A stretch of DNA of 33,660 bases from contig JAISUW010000014.1 of the NCBI GenBank assembly GCA_031271865.1, forward strand, positions 1 through 33,660. The letters run 5' to 3'. Of the stretch, positions 7,547 to 13,838 are shown one piece after another. The position numbers and the translations under genes were made by a program. The DNA is from Oscillospiraceae bacterium. GTDB lineage: Bacteria > Bacillota > Clostridia > Oscillospirales > Acutalibacteraceae. The notes under the pieces are model-generated. The model ran no database searches. It was not told the origin of the DNA and saw only the letters and a list, made by a program, of their open reading frames with translations. Position 1 is the stretch's first letter. Every line of letters starts with the position of its first letter.

Positions 7547-10500
7547 ATGTCCGATTCCTCCTCCCCCGGCGCGAATTCCGCCCGCCGCCTCATTGCCTTT
7601 GTGCAGTCCAATGCATTTGTCTGGCTGTCGGTCTTGGTTTCCGCGCTGGTTATGCTGTTTGTGTACTTTTGCTTCAGCGTCATCCCATTCGGCGAAAAGA
7701 CGGTGCTGCGTATGGACTTGTACCACCAGTACGGCCCGCTCTTCGCCGAACTCTATGACCGCATCACCACCAACGGCACTTCGATGCTCTACTCTTGGTA
7801 CAGCGGTCTCGGCGGGAACTTCCTCGGCAATTACTTCAATTACCTCTCCAACCCCTTCGGGCTGGTAATCCTCCTCTTCGGCCACGAGAATATGCCGGAA
7901 GCAATCGGTGCTATGGTCGTCCTTTGCAATTGCTTGGGTGCCGGTTCCTTTGCCTATATGCTCCGCAAAATGTTCGCAAAGAACGGTCTGCCCATTACGG
8001 CTTTCGGGGTCCTCTATTCCTTCTGCGGTTGGTTCATTGCCTACTACTGGAACGTCATGTGGATCTCTGTCTTGGTCTGGCTCCCCCTCGTTGCTTTGGG
8101 CATTCATTACATTGTAAAAGAAAAACGCTTCCTCCTCTATACTTTGGCTTTGGCCCTTACCCTCGTCTCTAATTATTACATGGGCTTTATGGTCTGCGCC
8201 TTCTCAGTCATCTTCTTCTTCGTGCGCGCTTTCTCTGACTTTGGGGAGGGCGGCCGTATTACGGCCGCGGATTCCGCCGGCATTGCCGGCGGGGGGAAGG
8301 GCCGTATTACGGCCCTCCTCCGCTCCGGGAGTATCTTCGCCTTAGGCAGTGTGATGGCGGGACTGATGGCGGCGGGAGCCCTGGTGCCGGTTTACTTTGC
8401 GCTGCGGTCCTCTTCTGCGACTTCCGGGACATTCCCGACAGAGTACCAGAGTTACTTCAGCATCTTTGATTTTTTAGCGAACCAATTTGCGGACACGGTA
8501 CCGACCATCCGTTCCAGCGGGGAGGATGTCCTGCCGAACATTTACAGCGGCGTGATAACGCTGCTGCTTGTACCGCTGTTTCTATTCGTCAAGGACATCA
8601 AAGCCGGTGATAAGGCAATCAACATCTGTGTCTTGGTGTTACTGTTCTTCAGCTTCAACACGAACTATCTGAATTATATCTGGCACGCCATGCATTTCCC
8701 GAACGACTTGCCGTACCGCTTTTCATTTCTTTACAGCTTTATGCTGCTGCTGATAGCCTATCGGGTACTGCTGCGCATCAAAGAGATTCCACCCAAAGCG
8801 ATTGTGGCCGTTGGGGCTTCGGTCGCGGTGTTCATAGTCCTGACAGAAAAGCTTGGGTCGAAAAACGTCGAGACGCTGTCGATTTACATTACATTGGCCT
8901 TTGTGGCGATTTATACGATACTGCTTTTCGCCATCCGCAACCAAAAGGCTTCCGCCGCCTATCTGGGATTGACGCTCTTGTGCTGTGTCGTAATCGAAGC
9001 TTGTGCCGCCGACACAAACAACTTCGAGATTACGCAAGTCAAGTCCAACTTCACTGTGGATTACCAGGACTTCCAAAAGATGAAGAAAGACTTCTTTTCC
9101 AAGGATAAGTCCCTTTACCGTATGGAAGTCACGGACAGCCGCAGCCTCATGGACCCGGCTTGGTTCGGATATAAGGGTGTGTCCGTCTTCTCCTCCATGG
9201 CCATAGAGCACACGGCCAACCTAGAGAGCCGCTTGGGGTTGGGTTCCAACTACATTAATTCCTATACCTACAATCCGCAGACCCCGGTCTACAATGCCAT
9301 GCACGGTATCAAGTACCTGATAGAGAATATGAACTTTGAAGGCGACTACCACGGTTCCAGCTTCCTGCCCGTCCTCAACCGCGAGCTTTATGGAGAGAAG
9401 TACGCTTTTAGCCGCTATACGGTCTTTGAGAACAAATACACCCTACCCATTGCCTACTGGGTGCAAACACGCGTGGAAAACTGGGACTACACCGGCGAGG
9501 ATCCGTTCAAAGTGCAGATGGACTACTGGGAGCGCGCTTCCCATGTATCGGATGTATTCACGCCAATCCTTATGCAGCAAGCTTTTGACGCTACAAACAC
9601 CGGTACCATTCAGTTCAGCTATGACAACCAGTACATCAGCTACTCCGGCAAGCCGGAGGGCGAAACCCGCCGCATGGCTTTCAACATTGTTTCCGCCGAG
9701 GCGCAGAATTGCTACCTATACGCCGACCTCGCCGGCGTAGAATCGGTTACCGTCAAAAGGCTCAACCGCGAAACAGGCATCACGGAATATGAAACCCGCT
9801 CCCACAATGCCCAAGCGGTCTGGGATTTGGGTGTCGTTTACCCGGATGCACCGCTGGGAATTGAATTGCAACTCTCCGCTACCGCCCCCGCTTCCGCCGG
9901 CTTTTATTGCTATACCTATGCGCTTAATATGGATGCCTTTGTCAGCGGCTGGGAAAACCTGAACTCCGTAGCTCTCGATGTCACAAGTTTTGATGATACC
10001 CACATCATTGGTACCGTTACCGCCCCCGGAGACGGCTTGCTTTATACATCTATCCCTTATGACAAGGGCTGGAGAGCTACCGTGGACGGTCAAGCTGTTG
10101 ACATCAAAGGTATAGCCAACGATGCGTTCCTGACAGTGCCGATCTCGGGCGGCACGCATTCCATTGAATTGCATTTTACCCCGCAAGGTTTCTGGTACGG
10201 TTTGATTGGCTCCGCTGTGGGATTAGCCGTTTTTCTGTTCTTTGCTCTGGTCCTGCGCAAACGCCGCGGCGATCCCCCACCCGCGGAAGATGCTGCCCCC
10301 GACGGCGGCGTGCCGCCGCTTCCCGAAGCGTTCTATAACCCGCCGGGGGGCGCCCGCATTGCGGGCGGAGAGAGCGACGGCAATGCCGTCGCCCCGAGCG
10401 GCCGTAATACGGCCGCCCCCGCACCGCCCATCACACACGCCCCGCCCGACCTAACGGATATTGCACCGGCGCCTTTGATTACAGAGCGTCTGAAAGCGGT

Positions 10501-10579
10501 ATTAGACGAAGCAGAGGCGCGTGCTGACAATCTGCGGGAGGAGATACCGGCAGGCGTGCAGCGATTCACATTACAGTAA
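7547..10579 (+). CDS. YfhO-family polytopic membrane protein
   Basis: A 1010-aa protein of the YfhO (GT-C-like) family. About a dozen hydrophobic helices fill residues ~20-480, with a short motif early on (RMDLYHQYGPLFAEL) that includes the conserved acidic residue expected in the first extracellular loop. A large extracytoplasmic domain follows (residues ~490-880, ending with IPYDKGWRATVDGQ, a hallmark of YfhO proteins), then a final membrane helix near residue 890 and a disordered proline/alanine-rich tail. Family members are linked to lipoteichoic-acid glycosylation. The ATG at 7547 is preferred over the TTG at 7541, given AAAGGA at 7531-7536. Two in-frame arrays of palindromes insert low-complexity peptide at residues ~235-257 and ~935-957 (see repeats); both fall in loop or tail positions. 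Confidence 0.88.
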   Translation: MSDSSSPGANSARRLIAFVQSNAFVWLSVLVSALVMLFVYFCFSVIPFGEKTVLRMDLYHQYGPLFAELYDRITTNGTSMLYSWYSGLGGNFLGNYFNYLSNPFGLVILLFGHENMPEAIGAMVVLCNCLGAGSFAYMLRKMFAKNGLPITAFGVLYSFCGWFIAYYWNVMWISVLVWLPLVALGIHYIVKEKRFLLYTLALALTLVSNYYMGFMVCAFSVIFFFVRAFSDFGEGGRITAADSAGIAGGGKGRITALLRSGSIFALGSVMAGLMAAGALVPVYFALRSSSATSGTFPTEYQSYFSIFDFLANQFADTVPTIRSSGEDVLPNIYSGVITLLLVPLFLFVKDIKAGDKAINICVLVLLFFSFNTNYLNYIWHAMHFPNDLPYRFSFLYSFMLLLIAYRVLLRIKEIPPKAIVAVGASVAVFIVLTEKLGSKNVETLSIYITLAFVAIYTILLFAIRNQKASAAYLGLTLLCCVVIEACAADTNNFEITQVKSNFTVDYQDFQKMKKDFFSKDKSLYRMEVTDSRSLMDPAWFGYKGVSVFSSMAIEHTANLESRLGLGSNYINSYTYNPQTPVYNAMHGIKYLIENMNFEGDYHGSSFLPVLNRELYGEKYAFSRYTVFENKYTLPIAYWVQTRVENWDYTGEDPFKVQMDYWERASHVSDVFTPILMQQAFDATNTGTIQFSYDNQYISYSGKPEGETRRMAFNIVSAEAQNCYLYADLAGVESVTVKRLNRETGITEYETRSHNAQAVWDLGVVYPDAPLGIELQLSATAPASAGFYCYTYALNMDAFVSGWENLNSVALDVTSFDDTHIIGTVTAPGDGLLYTSIPYDKGWRATVDGQAVDIKGIANDAFLTVPISGGTHSIELHFTPQGFWYGLIGSAVGLAVFLFFALVLRKRRGDPPPAEDAAPDGGVPPLPEAFYNPPGGARIAGGESDGNAVAPSGRNTAAPAPPITHAPPDLTDIAPAPLITERLKAVLDEAEARADNLREEIPAGVQRFTLQ
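8250..8316. repeat. Array of three 19-nt palindromes, 24-bp period, inside CDS
   Basis: Three perfect odd palindromes: GCGGCCGTATTACGGCCGC (8250-8268, centre 8259), CCGCCGGCATTGCCGGCGG (8274-8292, centre 8283) and AGGGCCGTATTACGGCCCT (8298-8316, centre 8307). Each has 9-bp arms around one central T, and 5 bp separates neighbours, so the period is exactly 24 bp (8 codons). Each centre is the middle base of an ATT codon in the YfhO reading frame. Confidence 0.9.
10351..10416. repeat. Second array of three palindromes, 24-bp period, inside CDS
   Basis: CGCCCGCATTGCGGGCG (10351-10367, centre 10359), GCGACGGCAATGCCGTCGC (10374-10392, centre 10383) and GCGGCCGTAATACGGCCGC (10398-10416, centre 10407). 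Spacing is again exactly 24 bp. Centres are the middle base of ATT or AAT codons, the same phase as in the first array. The third unit is the reverse complement of the first unit of the 8250 array. They encode part of the disordered C-terminal tail. Confidence 0.9.
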
Positions 10580-10613
10580 GACAAGCAGGGGCGGCACAGC
10601 GCCGTTCACATGC

Positions 10614-10654
10614 GTGTACTGCAATTACATGATTACCATGTATTTGCAGTACAC
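10614..10654. repeat. 18-bp inverted repeat between YfhO and NYN genes
   Basis: GTGTACTGCAATTACATG (10614-10631) and CATGTATTTGCAGTACAC (10637-10654) pair along 18 bp with one mismatch and a 5-nt loop. No T-run follows, so it is not a standard terminator. It lies 35 nt after the YfhO stop and 45 nt before the NYN gene start. It could be a transcript 3' end, an operator, or a processing stem. Confidence 0.8.
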
Positions 10655-10699
10655 ATAATATTTATACAATTCCACCCGAAGCACGAAAGGAGATAACGA

Positions 10700-11992
10700 A
10701 TGGTCTACAACACAGCGATATTCTACGACGTAGAAAACTTAGTCGGCGGCTATGCCTATCAGATAGCTAAGCCGGAGGAAGTGAATCTGCAATTGATAGT
10801 GGAACGCATCCGCAACGCCGATGACGAGATTTCCGCCATCGCCGCGCAGCGGGCATATGGGGACTGGAGCATTACCAATATGGCGAACCTGCGCAAGGAC
10901 TTGCTGGAAAACGGCATTGACCCCATCCAAGTCTTCACCCTCCCGAATGCCGTCGGCGGCAAGGACGTAGCTGACATACAGATGACTGTAGACATTATGG
11001 AAACGGCCGTACGCAATGAGAATATAAAGGTATTCGTGATTGTGAGCGGTGACGGCGGCTTTGCTTCCTTGGCGCGGAAGTTACACGAGTATGGAAAGAA
11101 AGTAATAGGTTGCTCCTATGCACAGACGGCGAGCCAATACCTGCGCCCGGTCTGCGACAAGTTTATTCTCCTTTCCGCACCGGAGGCCGCCCAACCCGCG
11201 CCTACAGACGGCGGCATCGACCTCAAGGCGGAGACCATTGCTCTCACCAAGGCGGAGATAGATGCCAGTTGGAAGCACCAAACCGTTCCGCCGCAAATCA
11301 AGGGGAAACTGAAATCTAAGATACCCGGTTTTGACGAAGGCAAGCTGGGCTACAGCCGTTTCCATGATTTCCTCAACGCGATGTATGAGGACTCCATGTA
11401 TGAGATTGTAGCAGGACCCGGCACCACACCCATCATCATCCGTAAGGATGACTACGGCACGGAACACGGCGAAAAGCACCCTGCCCCTCCGTCTGCTGCC
11501 GCCGCTGCCCCTGAGGATTCGCCGGAAAACCACAGCACTGCCCCGACCGTTCGCCCCGTTGCTTCGAAACCCGCCCCGCTCTATGCCGATGAACGCGAGA
11601 AAATCCATTCCGACATAGACACGATTGAGAAGCAGATGGGTTGGCGCAAGCCCGAGATGGAACGTTCTTTCGTGGATTTGCAGGAGTCCTACTACCGTAC
11701 CGTCGCGTTCAAGCCGGACGGTGTGCAGACTTTCCAGGATCTATTGGAGTTCTGCAAGGATTCCGGGGATCATGTGCAGGGTCTGTACTACTATCTGGTC
11801 GTGCTGACAAGGCTCTATATCATACAGGCGGAGTTCAACGCCGGTGCGCCGCTCTTTGACCGCGTAATAGAGGCCATCAACCCTACGACAGATCTCCGCG
11901 GCAAACTCCGCGCTTATATCTACAATACCGCCACCAAGTTCACCCTCTCTTTCATCGCCGCAGAAAAGCTCTGCGAGATGTGGGGGATTTGA
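10700..11992 (+). CDS. NYN-domain (LabA/PIN-like) protein with OST-HTH/LOTUS-like domain
   Basis: A 430-aa soluble protein. Residues ~1-155 are a NYN domain of the PIN-like ribonuclease fold. Conserved acidic residues are Asp10 (IFYDVENL), Asp89/Asp92 (GGKDVADIQM) and Asp118 (VSGDGGFASLARKL), the expected metal-binding set. Residues ~185-255 (KAEIDASWKHQ, IPGFDEGKLGYSRFHDFL, then a short beta turn) resemble an OST-HTH/LOTUS RNA-binding domain, which commonly follows NYN domains in bacteria. A low-complexity Pro/Ala linker (~265-295) leads to a helical C-terminal domain of ~130 residues that I do not recognise. It probably cuts or binds RNA; the target is unknown. AAAGGAGATAACG gives a good ribosome binding site. 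No strong promoter is visible; it stands downstream of an 18-bp inverted repeat. Confidence 0.8.
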   Translation: MVYNTAIFYDVENLVGGYAYQIAKPEEVNLQLIVERIRNADDEISAIAAQRAYGDWSITNMANLRKDLLENGIDPIQVFTLPNAVGGKDVADIQMTVDIMETAVRNENIKVFVIVSGDGGFASLARKLHEYGKKVIGCSYAQTASQYLRPVCDKFILLSAPEAAQPAPTDGGIDLKAETIALTKAEIDASWKHQTVPPQIKGKLKSKIPGFDEGKLGYSRFHDFLNAMYEDSMYEIVAGPGTTPIIIRKDDYGTEHGEKHPAPPSAAAAAPEDSPENHSTAPTVRPVASKPAPLYADEREKIHSDIDTIEKQMGWRKPEMERSFVDLQESYYRTVAFKPDGVQTFQDLLEFCKDSGDHVQGLYYYLVVLTRLYIIQAEFNAGAPLFDRVIEAINPTTDLRGKLRAYIYNTATKFTLSFIAAEKLCEMWGI

Positions 11993-12026
11993 TACAGTTC
12001 AAAGTACAGCGTTGACAGTAAACAAA

Positions 12027-12055
12027 GAAGCACACGGCCGGCGGCGGTGTGCTTC
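12027..12055 (+). terminator. Terminator-like hairpin after the NYN gene
   Basis: GAAGCACAC (12027-12035) pairs with GTGTGCTTC (12047-12055) around an 11-nt GC-rich loop, 35 nt after the NYN stop. Only a weak GTTCT tail follows, so its efficiency is uncertain. A second small hairpin, CTGCGG-GAATG-CCGCAG, lies at 12059-12075, between it and the 3' end of the convergent tRNA-Gly. Confidence 0.5.
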
Positions 12056-12088
12056 GTTCTGCGGGAATGCCGCAGGAGAATTAATCAA

Positions 12089-12162
12089 TGGAGCGGGCGA
12101 TGGGAATCGAACCCACAACCTCAGCTTGGGAAGCTGATGTTTTACCACTAAACTACGCCCGC
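12089..12162 (-). tRNA. tRNA-Gly (CCC anticodon)
   Basis: The minus strand gives a complete cloverleaf. The acceptor GCGGGCG/CGCCCGC is followed by discriminator T and an encoded CCA (12089-12091). The D-arm is GTAGTTTAGTGGTAAAAC. The anticodon stem TCAGC/GCTGA encloses loop TTCCCAA, giving anticodon CCC. The T-arm contains GGTTCGATTCC. It reads GGG glycine codons. Its promoter is at 12176-12204, and it is convergent with the NYN gene. Confidence 0.95.
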
Positions 12163-12175
12163 AGAACTGACTACT

Positions 12176-12204
12176 ATTATAACACAGTCTGCTGAAAAAT
12201 GCAA
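12176..12204 (-). promoter_or_regulatory. Promoter of tRNA-Gly
   Basis: On the minus strand TTGCAT (12199-12204), 17-bp spacer, TATAAT (12176-12181), with TGT in the extended -10 position. Confidence 0.75.
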
Positions 12205-12238
12205 GGCTTTTGGAAAATTTTCCGGCGTCTTCTGTGGG

Positions 12239-12302
12239 GCGGTTCGGGTTCTCCCTTACAAAATGTAAAGATTCTTGGGGCAACTTGCAATTTCTTTTTG
12301 GA
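12239..12302 (-). repeat. Dispersed ~64-bp repeat, copy 1
   Basis: Read on the minus strand, this stretch matches 28081-28144 at about 56 of 64 positions by eye, including an exact 21-nt opening block. This copy overlaps the -35 element and part of the spacer of the cvpA promoter. It may be a small extragenic element or a small non-coding RNA segment. Confidence 0.75.
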
Positions 12303-12313
12303 TGTGCTATAAT
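12285..12313 (+). promoter_or_regulatory. Promoter of the cvpA-pgsA-clp series
   Basis: TTGCAA (12285-12290), 17-bp spacer, TATAAT (12308-12313) with TGC extended -10. The -35 lies in the dispersed repeat copy. It gives a ~70-nt leader to the CvpA start. Confidence 0.8.
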
Positions 12314-12387
12314 AAGGTTGTAGCATGGAGAAGTTTGAACTAACCGGATGTTTGCTGTCATACGTACAGCCGAAAGGGGTGTCCCCT

Positions 12388-13101
12388 ATGCCTGCTTGGA
12401 TTCTTGACGCAGCGCTGCTGCTGCTGCTTGTCCTGTCTGTCATATTCTCTGTCAAGCGGGGCTTCCTGCGCAGTGCCTTGCGCATTGCGGCGTTTCTCTT
12501 GGCGCTCTGGGGAGCCTCCGCACTCTCCGCCGTTGCGGCGCAGCCGGTATACGAAGCCGTCTTTCAAAAGAACGTCCGTCAGACCATCGCCGAGCGCATG
12601 GAAGGAACGCTCAACGGCTCCAAGCTCTTGGAGCAAGCCCGCGATACCATCTACGCCATGCCGGAAAGTATGCTGGATCTCGCGAAGTTTGCAGGCATCC
12701 CGACGGACACACTCACGGCTGCCCTCCCGGACGGCAAGTTCTCGTCCGAGACCGCTGCGCAGCACATTGAGAGTAATGTGGTTTCCCCGGTGGCTGTTGC
12801 GGCTGTGCGCTGGGTACTCTCCGCCGTGATCTTTCTCCTGCTGCTTGTCGTGCTGCGCCTGTTGGCGGATTTGGTGTCCAAAACGGCAAAGCTCCCGATT
12901 GTGAAGCAGACGGATCATGTCTTGGGCGGCATACTGGGCGCTGTGAAAGGCGTCTTGGCTGTCGCGCTGATTTGTTTCCTTCTGACGCTTGCTTCCCACT
13001 TGCTGACTGGGTCGGATGCTGCACAGCCGTTTGTGTCCCTTGTGGAAAATTCAAGGTTGACGGCACTGTTTGGCAACTTACCGCTGCGCCAAGGTTTGTA
13101 A
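12388..13101 (+). CDS. CvpA family membrane protein
   Basis: A 237-aa protein. The N-terminus WILDAALLLLLVLSVIFSVKRGFLRSALRIAAFLLALWGA has the CvpA pattern (two closely spaced helices with a KRGF turn). Two more hydrophobic segments lie at ~145-170 and ~190-210 (VLGGILGAVKGVLAVALICFLL, the conserved VLGGilGavkG motif). The family is named after colicin V production in E. coli, but it is widespread and its biochemical role is unclear; it has been linked to envelope homeostasis. The middle part (~50-130) is an extracytoplasmic helical segment longer than in the E. coli protein. I chose the ATG at 12388 because of AAAGGGG 8 nt upstream; the longer ORF from 12325 has no site. pgsA follows after 46 bp. 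Confidence 0.8.
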   Translation: MPAWILDAALLLLLVLSVIFSVKRGFLRSALRIAAFLLALWGASALSAVAAQPVYEAVFQKNVRQTIAERMEGTLNGSKLLEQARDTIYAMPESMLDLAKFAGIPTDTLTAALPDGKFSSETAAQHIESNVVSPVAVAAVRWVLSAVIFLLLLVVLRLLADLVSKTAKLPIVKQTDHVLGGILGAVKGVLAVALICFLLTLASHLLTGSDAAQPFVSLVENSRLTALFGNLPLRQGL

Positions 13102-13147
13102 GGGCTAGCCGGCGCATTATCCCCACGAAGAAAGGAAGTCCTGTCCC

Positions 13148-13795
13148 ATGGCACGAAAGATGCCGACCGCGAAAGAGGTCTTTACCGTCCCCAACTGTAT
13201 CACAATGGTACGGATTGCCCTGATTCCGGTATTCGCCGTTCTCTACCTCAAAGGAAACCTCATCGGTTCCCTCCTTGTCTTAATTCTGTCAGCCCTCAGC
13301 GATATGCTGGACGGTAAGATTGCCCGCCGCTTCCATATGGTGAGCGACATCGGCAAGTGGCTGGATCCCGTAGCCGACAAGGGAACGCAAATGACCTTGG
13401 CCATCCTGCTGTTTGTCCGCTTCCTGCGCGCCGAAGACCAGTGGATGCGCCGCTTTGCTTGGGTGTTCCTGCTCTTCCTGGCGAAGGAAGTCCTCATGCT
13501 CATTGTGGGCCTTGTGATGCTCATCTTAGAGAAACGCCCCATGGCGGCGGAGATTTACGGCAAGATTGCCACGACCGTCTTCTATGTGATTATGATTCTT
13601 CTCTTCCTGGACGGTCCGACGGTGGGTGTCCTGCCGATGGAATTCGGACTGCCCGCCCTGCCGCAGGAAGCCGTCATCATCATGGTACTCATCGCCTTGG
13701 CCTGTACCTTTGCCGCTCTCGTCAGCTACATCCCCGACACCGCCCGCAAGCTGTTCGGCAAGCCTACGGACAACGGACAGCATAAAGCCGCTTAA
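13148..13795 (+). CDS. pgsA: CDP-diacylglycerol--glycerol-3-phosphate 3-phosphatidyltransferase
   Basis: A 215-aa membrane enzyme that makes phosphatidylglycerol phosphate from CDP-diacylglycerol and glycerol 3-phosphate, the committed step to phosphatidylglycerol. The CDP-alcohol phosphatidyltransferase motif D-G-x2-A-R-x8-G-x3-D-x3-D is perfect at residues 55-77 (DGKIAR, G69, D73, D77). The N-terminal TVPNCITMVRIALIPVF is typical of PgsA. About five hydrophobic helices are visible. It is slightly longer than usual (~180-200 aa), mainly in the loop after residue 130 and at the charged C-terminus. AAAGGAAG precedes the start. It lies between the CvpA gene and the Clp gene on one probable transcript. 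Confidence 0.88.
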   Translation: MARKMPTAKEVFTVPNCITMVRIALIPVFAVLYLKGNLIGSLLVLILSALSDMLDGKIARRFHMVSDIGKWLDPVADKGTQMTLAILLFVRFLRAEDQWMRRFAWVFLLFLAKEVLMLIVGLVMLILEKRPMAAEIYGKIATTVFYVIMILLFLDGPTVGVLPMEFGLPALPQEAVIIMVLIALACTFAALVSYIPDTARKLFGKPTDNGQHKAA

Positions 13796-13838
13796 ACGTA
13801 TGCGCCGCACCCCTTTTGCGACATAGTAAGGAAATGAT

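Noticed and set aside
8250-8316. CRISPR-like array from regularly spaced repeats
   Set aside because: Units are palindromes with different sequences, spacers are 5 bp, only three units are present, and they lie inside a coding sequence.
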